Of a stretch of 64,000 nucleotides of DNA, positions 1-8,449 are shown in pieces (within the stretch, counting starts at the first letter, position 1; each line of letters starts with the position of its first letter). The notes under the pieces are model-generated. The model worked only from the letters and a program-made list of their open reading frames with translations. It did no database searches and was not told where the DNA came from. Both the position numbers and the translations under genes were made by a program. Location: contig CAYWPR010000015.1 of the NCBI GenBank assembly GCA_964460115.1, forward strand, positions 32,220 through 96,219, in the 5' to 3' direction. This DNA comes from JAEUJZ01 sp964460115 (GTDB taxonomy: Bacteria; Myxococcota_A; Polyangia; Palsa-1104; JAEUJZ01).

Positions 1-469
1 CATTGGCGCCAAGCGCCACGAACAGATCGAAAACGGCATTGACGGTGCCATGCGGATCGCAGCCAGCGCGGTCGATCTTGTTGACCACCAAAACCGGCCG
101 CAGCCCCAGCGCCAGGGCTTTTCTCGTGACAAAGCGCGTCTGCGGCAGCGGTCCTTCAAAGGCATCGACCAGCAAAAGCACCGAGTCGACCATGCGCAAC
201 ACCCGCTCGACTTCGCCGCCAAAGTCAGCGTGGCCGGGAGTATCGACGATGTTAATGCGCGTGCCTTTATAAGTAACGGCGGTGCATTTAGAAAGGATGG
301 TGATGCCGCGTTCGCGCTCTAGCTCGTTAGAGTCCAGGGCGCACTCGCGGACAATCTCGCCGCGCCGAAAGGCCCCAGCCTGCTGGAGGATGGCGTCCAC
401 CAGCGTGGTCTTTCCGTGGTCAACGTGCGCGACGATGGCGATATTTCGAACATCGGGGCGAGTGGCCAT
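1..469 (-). CDS. typA: GTP-binding protein TypA/BipA, N-terminal part (runs off the left edge)
   Basis: Ribosome-associated translational GTPase. Only about the first 156 residues lie in the window; the C-terminal part is beyond base 1. The reverse-strand reading shows the full G-domain set: AHVDHGKT (P-loop, residues 14-21), RGIT (switch I, 54-57), DTPGH (76-80) followed by the ADFGGEVERVL stretch typical of TypA rather than EF-G or LepA, and NKID (130-133). The start ATG at 469 gives the usual N-terminus just before the P-loop. The gene is divergent from the spermidine-synthase-like gene at 600, with a 130-bp shared upstream region. The family is certain; nothing can be said about the C-terminal domains. 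Confidence 0.95.
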   Translation of the reverse strand, partial: MATRPDVRNIAIVAHVDHGKTTLVDAILQQAGAFRRGEIVRECALDSNELERERGITILSKCTAVTYKGTRINIVDTPGHADFGGEVERVLRMVDSVLLLVDAFEGPLPQTRFVTRKALALGLRPVLVVNKIDRAGCDPHGTVNAVFDLFVALGAN

Positions 470-599
470 GTTAGCGCCCCCCCGGGCAAGCCCGAAAACG
501 AATTCTCTGTGTTAGTATCAACTTTTGCCTTCTTCCCTGAGCTAAGCGTCCTTACATACCACATGCACGGCACCGAGCGGAGCAGAAGGAGCAGCAAGC

Positions 600-1358
600 A
601 TGGGTGCAAAAGTCGAGATTCTGGAGCAAGCGCAAGGTCCGGGCGGCAAGTTTCTGACGCTGCGGCGCGTTCACGGCGGCTTTGAAGTCGTCACGGAGGA
701 CAGCTCCGGAAAAGACGAGCAAGTGCTTTTGGCCAGCGCGGCGCGGCGCAGCGAACGCGAGCTAGTCAACATTGGCCTAGGACCGCTGCGCGACCGCAAT
801 GACATTACCGTGCTTTTGGCGGGGCTCGGCATGGGCCATCTTTTGGCGGCGCTTTTGGAAAGCCCACGCGTCGTGCGCGTCGATGTCGTCGAGTACTCTT
901 TGCCGATTATCGATTGGAATCGCAGCCATCTGTCGGTTTTGCACAAAGAGCCGCCGCTTGCCGACTCACGCGTGCACGTCCACAACCAGGAATTGGGCGA
1001 ATTTCTGCGCGCGATGCGCTACGGCGCAGTGCCCGGGCTGCAGCTCGAAGGCGAAGGATTTCTCGCCGCGCTGCTCGATCTGGACGATGGTCCAAGTGCC
1101 CTTTATCGCCAGGAAAACAGCGCGCTTTATACAGACGATGGCCTTTCCGACATCGAGATGGCGTTGCGTCCCGGCGGCGTCCTTGCCCTGTGGTCGGCGC
1201 GACGCGAACCCGAGCTATTGGCCCGCATGCAAAGCCGTTTTCAAAACCTCGCCGAGATTGCCGTTCCCATCGATCTGCCAAGCAGCAGCGGCCTAGATTA
1301 CATCTACCGAGCGCGCCGCCGCGCCCCGCTTGGCACCCGCGCGCGCGCTCAAGCCTGA
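600..1358 (+). CDS. spermidine synthase-like class I methyltransferase-fold protein
   Basis: 252 residues. A Rossmann nucleotide-binding motif, LLAGLGMGHLL (about 73-82), is followed by an acidic strand end (DVVEYS, about 95-100). This is the arrangement of polyamine aminopropyltransferase-like proteins, and the C-terminal part with ALRPGGVLALWSA fits the same fold. The catalytic DxxDP-type signature of true spermidine synthase is not evident, so the substrate is unknown. The start is supported by AAGGAG about 8 nt upstream of ATG 600. It is followed closely by two small genes (1415 and 1966) on the same strand that may be co-transcribed. Confidence 0.7.
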   Translation: MGAKVEILEQAQGPGGKFLTLRRVHGGFEVVTEDSSGKDEQVLLASAARRSERELVNIGLGPLRDRNDITVLLAGLGMGHLLAALLESPRVVRVDVVEYSLPIIDWNRSHLSVLHKEPPLADSRVHVHNQELGEFLRAMRYGAVPGLQLEGEGFLAALLDLDDGPSALYRQENSALYTDDGLSDIEMALRPGGVLALWSARREPELLARMQSRFQNLAEIAVPIDLPSSSGLDYIYRARRRAPLGTRARAQA

Positions 1359-1414
1359 GCTGTGCTTGCTCATCGCGACCACCTCACGCTAAAGTGGGCG
1401 ACTAAGAGGTTTTC

Positions 1415-1966
1415 GTGACGAAGTTTCTGGATCTATTTGCCCTGCTCATCGTGGCGATTTTGGTGCTTTTGCCGCAGCCCGGAATTGAGCTTTCCTCGGC
1501 CGTTTCGGGCGACAAGACCGACATCGATCGCTTGTCGGTGCTGGAAGATGCGCATTTTCGCGCCCCGTCTGAACCGGGCGTGGCTGTAGAACTGGCGCGC
1601 GCCTATTTGCGCGTCGATCAACCGGGCTTTGCGCTGGCGGTTTTGCAGCCGTTTTCGGGACGCAGCAACTACCAGGTTCATCAAGTGGCAGCCTATGCCT
1701 ACGCCACTCTGCTTTTGCCCAAAGAAGCGCTGGCCCAGGCCGAGCAGGGACTTTTGGCATGTCAAGCCCGCCCCGAGCAGTGCCCGGATGTCGCCCAGAT
1801 CCGTTTGCAATATTTGGCGGATCTGATGCGGCAGCCCGCGGGCGCCGGCATCGATCCAGCGCAGGATCCGCTGCGCGCTCGTCAGATGGTGCAGCAAGCC
1901 TTGCGCGCCACCAAATCGGGTATCAAAGCAGCGCCACAGCCAAGCAGTTTGGCCCCAGCGAAGTAA
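1415..1966 (+). CDS. membrane-anchored TPR-like protein
   Basis: 183 residues starting at GTG 1415, with AAGAGG five bases upstream. An N-terminal hydrophobic stretch (residues 6-20, LFALLIVAILVLLPQ) is a signal anchor. The rest is helical with TPR-like spacing (VAVELARAYLRVDQPGFALAVL, then AYATLLLPKEALAQAEQ), so it is probably a periplasmic helical-repeat protein. The C-terminal 25 residues are Ala/Pro/Ser-rich. The stop overlaps the ATG of the next gene by one base (TAATG), indicating translational coupling. Specific function unknown. Confidence 0.7.
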   Translation: MTKFLDLFALLIVAILVLLPQPGIELSSAVSGDKTDIDRLSVLEDAHFRAPSEPGVAVELARAYLRVDQPGFALAVLQPFSGRSNYQVHQVAAYAYATLLLPKEALAQAEQGLLACQARPEQCPDVAQIRLQYLADLMRQPAGAGIDPAQDPLRARQMVQQALRATKSGIKAAPQPSSLAPAK

Positions 1967-2286
1967 TGGTTCGCCACATCATCCGGCATTCGCTTGTGCC
2001 TGAAAAGGCACGGCGGCTTGCGGAACGGGCTTTTGCCCATTATCAAAAACGCTATACCGCCTACGCGCCCACGCTAAGCTGGCGCAATGCCGAGCAGGCC
2101 GAGCTTTGCTTGCGCAGCCGCGGCTTTGATCTTTGCGCCGCCATTTCGATACATCCCGATCATTTCCTGATCGAGATGGATGTACCGTTGCCCTTGCTTC
2201 CGCTTTCATCGCTGGCGAAGCGCAGCATCGATCGCGAAGCCAGCCGCTGGCTGCAAACAGCGGATACCTCCGACGAGCGTTTGTAG
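1966..2286 (+). CDS. polyhydroxyalkanoic acid system family protein (PHA_gran_rgn-like)
   Basis: 106 residues from ATG 1966. The layout matches the small PHA granule-associated regulator family (PF09650 type): a basic N-terminus with HSL, an Ala/Arg-rich amphipathic helix (KARRLAERAFAHYQKR), then W-x-N...LCLRSRGFDLCAAISIHPDHFLIEMDVPLPLLPL strands and a final helix with IDREASRWL. A longer upstream extension of the same frame overlaps the previous gene and is not needed. No PHA synthase or phasin lies nearby, so a role in PHA storage is inferred only from similarity recognised by eye. Confidence 0.6.
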   Translation: MVRHIIRHSLVPEKARRLAERAFAHYQKRYTAYAPTLSWRNAEQAELCLRSRGFDLCAAISIHPDHFLIEMDVPLPLLPLSSLAKRSIDREASRWLQTADTSDERL

Positions 2287-2295
2287 CAAATTCAC

Positions 2296-2646
2296 TTAAA
2301 AACGGTCGTTGCAACTGCGAAAGCTATTGGCGTCCGCCGAATCCGTCCAGCAACGAACCAAAGCGCGGCGGGCCTTGCCGACAAGCTGCGTCTGGCAATG
2401 ATTGGCAAACTCCGCCACGCCCAGCTCTTGCTGCAGCGGATCCACAGGTGGCGGCGGCCTGTCGGTCACTACGACACCGGCGTTCGGCGGTAGCTGCAAA
2501 AGCGCTCGGTAGGCATCTATTCCCACTTTGCAGTCGTCGCTACGCAAGCTGCCTGTCATCGGCACCGGCTGCCGCTTGATTTCCTCGGTGACGCAACTTG
2601 GCAGCATCAGAAAAAGCCCGCAAAGGCCCCACTTGCACCACGTCAT
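2296..2646 (-). CDS. small putative lipoprotein
   Basis: 116 residues from ATG 2646. The N-terminus is a short signal peptide ending in a lipobox (LMLPSC, residues 13-18), so Cys18 would be acylated. The mature part has five more Cys (C41, C88, C100, C108 and others), a Pro-rich loop (RPPPPVD) and no recognised domain. It is downstream of the NACHT-WD40 gene on the same strand, separated only by the long palindrome at 2650-2777. A longer in-frame extension through that palindrome was rejected because the lipoprotein signal begins here. Confidence 0.65.
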   Translation of the reverse strand: MTWCKWGLCGLFLMLPSCVTEEIKRQPVPMTGSLRSDDCKVGIDAYRALLQLPPNAGVVVTDRPPPPVDPLQQELGVAEFANHCQTQLVGKARRALVRCWTDSADANSFRSCNDRF

Positions 2647-2649
2647 TCT

Positions 2650-2777
2650 TAGAATGCCAAACACAGCCGTAGCGAGCAGGCCCGAACGCGATGTCGCCCG
2701 CCCGGAGCGGCCTAGGGGCCGTGAGGACGGACGACATCGTGAGCGGGACGCGCAGTAGGCTGGGTTCGGCATTCTTA
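2650..2777. repeat. long imperfect palindrome (possible MITE/REP-like element or structured RNA)
   Basis: The whole interval between the NACHT-WD40 stop codon and the next ORF folds back on itself. The outer arms AGAATGCC / GGCATTCT extend about ten more bases with two mismatches. Inside are CGATGTCG / CGACATCG and an apical CGGCC-CCTA-GGCCG hairpin. TAAGAATG is present as a direct repeat at both ends, the left copy overlapping the TAA stop codon of the STAND gene. It may be an inserted palindromic element with a target duplication, or a terminator/processed RNA hairpin. No second copy was seen in this window. Confidence 0.6.
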
Positions 2778-5700
2778 GGGTCCTCCGCGGTTTAGCATCA
2801 GCGTCCAGACGTGGCCCAGTCGATCGCCGGCGCAAATTCGATCGCCGAGCGTCGCCACGCTTTCAAAGGGCGCCGTACCGTAGATGGTATCTAAACAGCG
2901 TCCGCTGCCCAGGTCCCAAATGCGAATCGTGTGATCGTTAGCCGTCGAGACCAGCCGCCGCCCATCGCTGGTCACGGCGCAACTGGTCACTCCGGCGGCG
3001 TGGCCGTGCAAAGTGGCGCGTTCCTCGCCGGTATGCACGTCCCACACTTTCAGTGTTCGGTCTTCGGAGCCCGAAACGACGGTGTCGCCATTTGGCAAAG
3101 CCACGCAAACGGTTACAAAATCGATGTGCCCGCGCAGCACTTGTACTTCATGGGCCTTTTTTAGGTTCCAAATTCGCAAGGTATTGTCGCGCGCTCCCGA
3201 GATCACGCAGTCTCCGTCGGGTAGCACGGCCACACAAGAAATCTGTCCGGTATGGCCGCTAAGTACTTGCAATTCGCTGCCCGTCGCCAAATCCCAGATG
3301 CGCAGCGTGCGATCCCAAGACCCCGAAATTGCCCGCCGGCCATCGGGAAATACCGCGCAACTGGTGACAAACCATTCATGGCCAACAAGGCTTGTCACCG
3401 TGGTGCCGGTCTTCAAATCCCAAACGCGCAAAGTGCGATCCCACGAGCCCGAGATCGCCCGTCGCCCATCTGGCAACACCGCGCAACTTGTGATGATGTC
3501 GCTGTGTCCGTGAAACGTCAAAAGCGCCGCGCCCGAGCGCAAATCCCAAAGCTTCAGCGTGCGATCGGCGGCGCAAGTCAAAAGCTGCTCTTGTCCGGAC
3601 AAAAGCACGCAGGCGCTGACCGCGGCAGTATGCCCGTGCAAGTCGTGCAAATCGTGCGCTGCCGCCAAATCCCAAATGCGCAGCGTATAGTCATCCGAAC
3701 CTGAAACTACGGATCGTCCGTCGGGCAGTGCCGCGCAAGTATTCACCCAGGCCGAGTGTCCCGAAAACGTGGCAAGCGTTTCCCCGCTTTGCAGATCCCA
3801 AACTCGCAGCGTCTTGTCTTTGGCCGTCGAGACCATGCGCAAACCATCGGGCAAAACCGCGCAAGCGGTGACGCCGGCGCTGTGGCCGTGAAACGCCAGA
3901 AGTTCGCTGCCCGACGTCAAATCCCACAGCCGCAGGGTGTGATCTTCAGAGCCCGAGACGGCGCGTAGCCCGCCGGGAAGCACGGCGATGGCGCGCACCC
4001 CGGCGGCATGTCCAGCGAGCGTGGCCAATTCCTGACCGCTGCTGAGATCCCATAATTTAATGGTGCGATCCCACGAGCCGGAAATCACCCGCTCACCACC
4101 GTTAAGCACGGCGCAGGCGGTGACCCAGGACATATGTCCTTTGAGGCTCAAAAGCGTCTGACCGCTTTTCCAATCCCAAATGCGCAATGTCTTGTCGCGC
4201 GCGCCCGAAATAATCCGCTCACCGTCTGGAAATACCGCACAAGCGGTGACTTCGGCGGTATGCCCTTTCAAGGTCTGTTCAAGCTGGCCGCTGTAGAGAT
4301 CCCAAATTTTGAGGGTATTGTCCGCCGAGCAGGACAAGAGGCGGCGATTGTCGGGCAAAAGCGCGCAGGCGGTGACTTCGGCGGTATGCCCTTTCAAGGT
4401 CAGCAGGCAATGTCCGGTGGCCAGATCCCAGACCTTCAGCGTTTTGTCCCAGGATGCCGAAATGAGCAGACGGCCGTCATTGCTGACTGCGCAGCCGTAG
4501 ACCGAGCTGGCGTGGCCCTGCAGCGTGCGTTCGTGAAAACCGAGGCCCCGCTGCAAACGATGATCCGGAACTCCCTGAGGCATCGACAGCGCTCGGCCGA
4601 TTCGCGCCCCGGGCCAGCCCATGCAGCGCAAACGATTGTAAAGCAGCGCCGGCAAAGCCTCTGGATCGCGATGCAGCCAGTGCGCTTCTTCACGCACCGC
4701 GCGCTGCATGTCGCGCCATTCTTTGCGTCGCACCGGATCGGGACAGCGAGCAGCGGCTTGCGCAAAATCATGTTCGAGCGCCCGTGTGCCGGCGACTCGA
4801 ACCTTGAAGATCAAAAAGCCGACATTGGCGCTTAGTTTTTCGACTCCGGGCCAATCTCCGGCTTCGACGCGGTGATGAATGCCGTAACGCAGGGCGTAGC
4901 TACGACGAAATTCCGCGTACAGGCGGTTCTTTTCCGCGCGATTTTGCGGCCAAGGCGCCAAATATTGCACCAATCGGCGATGCAGCCGGCGCAGCTCGTG
5001 GGCGCCGATGCGCGCCATCAGCACCTCGCGGCAGGAATCATGCACGATGCGATAGCCCGGACCGTCAAATTGGTCATCATTTTCGACGACGGTAAGAAAC
5101 GGAAGGCAGGCCGAAAGCAGCCGCGGCGGCAGCTCGGCAACTTCGCACAGCTCGGCCAAAAGACTTAGCGGCAGCGCCTCACGCACGGCACAAAGCAGGC
5201 CAAGCGCCGTGCGCCAAACCGGTCGAGGATCTCGATCGGCTTCGCTATCTGCTCCGTCCCAAAGCGGCTGGCAAAGAAATTCCAGCATGCCCCAAAGTCC
5301 AAAGGGCACAGGCTCGCCAAAGCGTTCTTCGCGCTCCGCAAAGGATTGCCGGTCCAGCACTTGGCACAAAAGCGCCGCGTGCAAGAGGTTTCCCTCGGCC
5401 GCGCGCGCTGCCGTTTGTTGATATTCAATCGGCAGGCCGAGCCGCGGCCCATGATGGGCCCAAAATGCGCGCACGCCTCGGCTGCCAAGTGCTCGATCCA
5501 AATCAATGCGCTTTACGACGCGCTCGGCGAAAAAAGCTTCATACGGATGGCCAGAGCGAATCGAGGCAATCAGAAAAACTCCCGGCGGCAGGGCCAGCGG
5601 CAAAAAGCGGCTTAGCGGATTGTCGCGGCCATCGGCAGCCACCTCGTCCAGGCCATCGACGATCAGGATCAGGCGGCGGCGATCGGGAATCAGATGACGG

Positions 5701-6137
5701 TTGGAGACGCGCAGCAGCAGCTCAAGAAGGCGCCGATCTGGACGTGCGTCGGGATTGCCGGTGGCCGGATACAAGGCTTCAATCTGCGCGACCAAAGTAG
5801 CCTGTGCCGCGTAGGGCTGATCCCAGTCGGCATGGCCGCGGCGCAGAAAATGATGCGGCGGCGCGCTTTGCCCATCTCCAAGGCGCGTGACCAGGTGCGA
5901 AAGCAGCGCACTTTTGCCGGCGCCCGGGCTGCCTGTGATAAGCAGCCAGCCTCGTCCCCCGGCATTTTCCAGCCATTCATCGATCGATGCGAGCAGCTCT
6001 TCACAGCCCAAAAGCGGACCGTGATGCTGGCGCTCAGACGCAAAACTAGCGAGCGGCACCGCCGGCGTACAGCGCGAATCGGGCTGCGGCGGCGCCGGCA
6101 GCCTGAATGTGTCATGAGGCGGCCGACCTATGGACAT
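2775..6137 (-). CDS. NACHT-WD40 STAND-class signalling ATPase
   Basis: 1120 residues. After about 40 linker residues comes a NACHT/AAA-type P-loop domain: Walker A GSPGAGKS (69-76), Walker B LILIVDGLDE (156-165), sensor region near ASIRSG (191-196). A winged-helix and helical arm span roughly 300-530. From residue 540 there are 13 regular 42-residue WD40 repeats (GH...V.-ISGS.D.TL.-WDL) plus a degenerate last blade, i.e. two seven-bladed propellers. STAND proteins are known to oligomerise when the repeat domain senses a ligand, and many act in antiphage defence or signalling. No N-terminal effector domain is present, so an effector may be supplied in trans. The upstream 65-aa membrane protein is only 2 nt away. 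Confidence 0.93.
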   Translation of the reverse strand: MSIGRPPHDTFRLPAPPQPDSRCTPAVPLASFASERQHHGPLLGCEELLASIDEWLENAGGRGWLLITGSPGAGKSALLSHLVTRLGDGQSAPPHHFLRRGHADWDQPYAAQATLVAQIEALYPATGNPDARPDRRLLELLLRVSNRHLIPDRRRLILIVDGLDEVAADGRDNPLSRFLPLALPPGVFLIASIRSGHPYEAFFAERVVKRIDLDRALGSRGVRAFWAHHGPRLGLPIEYQQTAARAAEGNLLHAALLCQVLDRQSFAEREERFGEPVPFGLWGMLEFLCQPLWDGADSEADRDPRPVWRTALGLLCAVREALPLSLLAELCEVAELPPRLLSACLPFLTVVENDDQFDGPGYRIVHDSCREVLMARIGAHELRRLHRRLVQYLAPWPQNRAEKNRLYAEFRRSYALRYGIHHRVEAGDWPGVEKLSANVGFLIFKVRVAGTRALEHDFAQAAARCPDPVRRKEWRDMQRAVREEAHWLHRDPEALPALLYNRLRCMGWPGARIGRALSMPQGVPDHRLQRGLGFHERTLQGHASSVYGCAVSNDGRLLISASWDKTLKVWDLATGHCLLTLKGHTAEVTACALLPDNRRLLSCSADNTLKIWDLYSGQLEQTLKGHTAEVTACAVFPDGERIISGARDKTLRIWDWKSGQTLLSLKGHMSWVTACAVLNGGERVISGSWDRTIKLWDLSSGQELATLAGHAAGVRAIAVLPGGLRAVSGSEDHTLRLWDLTSGSELLAFHGHSAGVTACAVLPDGLRMVSTAKDKTLRVWDLQSGETLATFSGHSAWVNTCAALPDGRSVVSGSDDYTLRIWDLAAAHDLHDLHGHTAAVSACVLLSGQEQLLTCAADRTLKLWDLRSGAALLTFHGHSDIITSCAVLPDGRRAISGSWDRTLRVWDLKTGTTVTSLVGHEWFVTSCAVFPDGRRAISGSWDRTLRIWDLATGSELQVLSGHTGQISCVAVLPDGDCVISGARDNTLRIWNLKKAHEVQVLRGHIDFVTVCVALPNGDTVVSGSEDRTLKVWDVHTGEERATLHGHAAGVTSCAVTSDGRRLVSTANDHTIRIWDLGSGRCLDTIYGTAPFESVATLGDRICAGDRLGHVWTLMLNRGGP

Positions 6138-6139
6138 AC

Positions 6140-6337
6140 CTAGGACCTTGGCCGACGACGGATCTGCCAGCGCAGCAGCAGTCCAAGTAGCGGCGTAAGA
6201 AACGTGACGATGGCCATGCCAAAAAGCAAAAATGTAACATCCACACCGAGCGAACTCGAGTTGGGATTATACCCCCACTTGACCGCCAGAATTTTTCCGC
6301 GCCCCGCGGTGCGGTTTAAATATTTAAAAGCGGACAT
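6140..6337 (-). CDS. 65-aa single-span membrane protein coupled to the STAND ATPase
   Basis: The N-terminal 33 residues are polar. A hydrophobic helix follows (about 34-57, VTFLLFGMAIVTFLTPLLGLLL), then a basic tail RWQIRRRPRS, predicting one membrane span with a cytoplasmic C-terminus. The stop is 2 nt before the start of the NACHT-WD40 gene, and the gene sits 25 nt downstream of the TRAP binding-protein gene. Its first codons contain a perfect 14-bp AT palindrome (TTTAAATATTTAAA). No family recognised. It could be a membrane anchor or effector for the ATPase, but that is inference from spacing alone. Confidence 0.6.
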   Translation of the reverse strand: MSAFKYLNRTAGRGKILAVKWGYNPNSSSLGVDVTFLLFGMAIVTFLTPLLGLLLRWQIRRRPRS

Positions 6338-6361
6338 AAGGCTCGCGGCGCGAAAAAGGCG

Positions 6362-7372
6362 CTAGTGCGCGCCCTTCTTCTTTCGATATTCGGCAACCGT
6401 CGCCAGCACCTCATCAAAAGTCTCGGCAGGGACGACTTTGCCGCGAATCGAGCCGCGCACGGCCTTGACCGCATCATGCCAGGCCTGCTCATCGGTCACG
6501 TGAACCACTTCAACGCCCAAGCTTTTCAGCTTTTCAAGCGACTGATCCTCCATTTGCCGAGCGGTTTCAGTCCCTTTGATTCCCAGATCGACAAAAACCT
6601 TCTTGAGCGGTTCATGCATTTCCGGCGGAATCTTGTCCCAAACTTTCTTATCGATGACCGTGGCGCCGGTCAGCGTCGAATAGGGCAGATCCATCATGTA
6701 CTTGGCTTTGCTATAGACGCGCAGATTTAGAACCAGGGTCCGCGTGTAGACCACGGTATCGATGATTTTGGTCTGCAGCGAAGTAAACATATCGATGGCG
6801 CTTAGGACCACGGGCGAAAAGCCACCGGCCACCCAGGCGTCTTTGCTGTCGGGATCGCCGCTCCAGCAAAAAAGCTTGGCCTGGCGCATTTCGGGAAGCG
6901 TTGGCCGCGGCTGGTTGGAAAAAAAGTAGGTAAAGCCGATTTCGCTCCAGGCCAGAACGCTGAAGCCCTTGTCGGCCATCGCTTTGTCCAGCTTGGGGGC
7001 CATTTTCTGCAGCAGGTAATCGCGCTCTTCGTAGTTTTTTACGATAAGCGGCATATCAATCGCCTGCGCCTCTTTGGCGATCTGGTGCAGGCCGATGGTC
7101 GATAGCCCGGCCGCCTGAAGCTGACCGATGCGCATTTTTTGCACCATGTCGCCTTCATCGCCCATGGTGCCGCCGGCAAAGATGCGCAGTTCGACACGGC
7201 CACCGCTGATCTCGCGCCATTTGTTGGCGGCTTCTTTCAGATTGATGTGCCAGGGCGAGCCAAGCGGTGCGCTGGTCCCGAGTTTGACCACGATTTTATC
7301 GTCCGCCCCGGCGGGACTTGCGGGGAGAGACAAAAGCGCAGCAGCCAGCGAGATGATGAAAAAATTTCTCAT
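6362..7372 (-). CDS. TRAP transporter substrate-binding protein (DctP family)
   Basis: 336 residues from ATG 7372, chosen because AAGGA lies 5 nt upstream and a clean signal peptide (MRNFFIISLAAALLSLPASPAGA) follows; a longer frame back to 7492 is unlikely. The mature protein shows DctP features: KLGTSAPLGSPWHINLKEA near the N-terminus, GGRVELRIFAGGTMGDEGDMVQKMRIG, the conserved helix GFTYFFSN, and the C-terminal lobe with WDKIPPEM. It captures an organic acid or similar solute in the periplasm for the fused TRAP permease encoded divergently at 8737. TatT is the gene just upstream. The solute is unknown. Confidence 0.92.
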   Translation of the reverse strand: MRNFFIISLAAALLSLPASPAGADDKIVVKLGTSAPLGSPWHINLKEAANKWREISGGRVELRIFAGGTMGDEGDMVQKMRIGQLQAAGLSTIGLHQIAKEAQAIDMPLIVKNYEERDYLLQKMAPKLDKAMADKGFSVLAWSEIGFTYFFSNQPRPTLPEMRQAKLFCWSGDPDSKDAWVAGGFSPVVLSAIDMFTSLQTKIIDTVVYTRTLVLNLRVYSKAKYMMDLPYSTLTGATVIDKKVWDKIPPEMHEPLKKVFVDLGIKGTETARQMEDQSLEKLKSLGVEVVHVTDEQAWHDAVKAVRGSIRGKVVPAETFDEVLATVAEYRKKKGAH

Positions 7373-7513
7373 GGTCATCCTTGTTCCGGCTTGGACCGGT
7401 GTTGATCTTTCAATTACAGCAAATCTTGCCTGTGTAGGGATACGACGACGCAGTTGAGCTATATATTTCATCGCAACTTCAACCGCTTCCACCGGTCAAT
7501 TTGAACTGCGTTT

Positions 7514-8449
7514 TCAGTCTGCGAACAGCTCATTGAGCTTGCTAAGCAACCAGCGCGCCCGTTCTCGCGCCACGATATTGGCCAAGCGCTGCTTTTTCCA
7601 GGCTGGATCGTCGACGTACACATCCGTGTCCACGACTTTTTTCAAGGCGGCGCTGAACTCGGCTTTTTTCTGCTGCTGGACGAGCACGCCTTCGGCATAA
7701 GCAACCTGCGCGCCAAGCTTGCGGCCTTGGCTTAGCTCAAGCGCCCGCGCAAGGTGCTGACGCGCCCGCTCCGGACCGCCGCCTTGTTGTTCGCTGCGCG
7801 ACGCGTCAAACGAGACATAAAACTCATGCAAGGCGCCTTCTTCATAGGTCTCATCCAAGACCAATGCCTGCGCCATGATCGCATCGATGACCGGCAGATC
7901 GCCAAACAAGTTGGGATCGTCACGGGCCGCACTGACCGCCAGGCCCCAACTGGCCGCGGCCCAGTACATATAAGGAAGATCCTCGCGGGTCATTTGCGAA
8001 AGCACGGTTTTCCACTGGTTGGAATCGGCGCTTTTGATTGCGACGGTAAATCCCGGATGTGCAAGCTCAAGTCCGCGCACCGCATAGTCGCGGGCGCGCA
8101 GATAAAGCCGCCGCGACCGCAGCCAAAGTGCCTGCGCCTGCGCGACGTTCTTGTCGGCCGCGCGATCGGCATCTTCATTGACAAAGGCATAGGCGTACTG
8201 CGTAAACCCGGCAGCCAGCGCCAAGCGAATCGGACGATGGGTGGGCAGCGCTTCGGCAAGCTGCTCCATCGTCTTTAAACCAAAGGGCGCGGCACTGCGC
8301 ACAAGTTCCGGATCGTCATCTGTGCCGTAGTTGCCCCCGGGTCCAGACAAGGCGTCGGCGGTCGAACGCAAAGCGATGGTGCGCAGGGAACAGCCGGCCG
8401 TTTCGCAAACCGCGATCGAAAGAAGAACCAATAATGAAACAACACGCAT
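7514..8449 (-). CDS. TRAP transporter TatT component family lipoprotein
   Basis: 311 residues; AGGA is 7 nt upstream of ATG 8449. The signal peptide ends in a lipobox (ETAGC), predicting an outer-membrane-facing lipoprotein. The mature chain is all-helical: LALAAGFTQYAYAFVNEDAD near residue 75, RRLYLRARDYAVRGLE, then a Tyr/Trp patch LPYMYWAAASWG, a signature of the TatT (TRAP T-component) family, which forms a trimeric TPR-like pore protein partnering TatP binding proteins. It is followed by the DctP gene 141 nt downstream and is divergent from the permease at 8737. Together they form a complete TatT-type TRAP system. Confidence 0.85.
   Translation of the reverse strand: MRVVSLLVLLSIAVCETAGCSLRTIALRSTADALSGPGGNYGTDDDPELVRSAAPFGLKTMEQLAEALPTHRPIRLALAAGFTQYAYAFVNEDADRAADKNVAQAQALWLRSRRLYLRARDYAVRGLELAHPGFTVAIKSADSNQWKTVLSQMTREDLPYMYWAAASWGLAVSAARDDPNLFGDLPVIDAIMAQALVLDETYEEGALHEFYVSFDASRSEQQGGGPERARQHLARALELSQGRKLGAQVAYAEGVLVQQQKKAEFSAALKKVVDTDVYVDDPAWKKQRLANIVARERARWLLSKLNELFAD

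Noticed and set aside
319..609. 96-residue minus-strand ORF over typA
   Set aside because: Shadow of typA in another frame; typA motifs are intact in its own frame.
2296..2835. Longer 179-residue version of the small lipoprotein
   Set aside because: The extra N-terminal part is the translated palindrome; the lipoprotein signal begins at ATG 2646.
6362..7492. Longer start of the TRAP binding protein at 7492
   Set aside because: The signal peptide and AAGGA ribosome binding site belong to ATG 7372; the upstream 40 residues look like non-coding leader.
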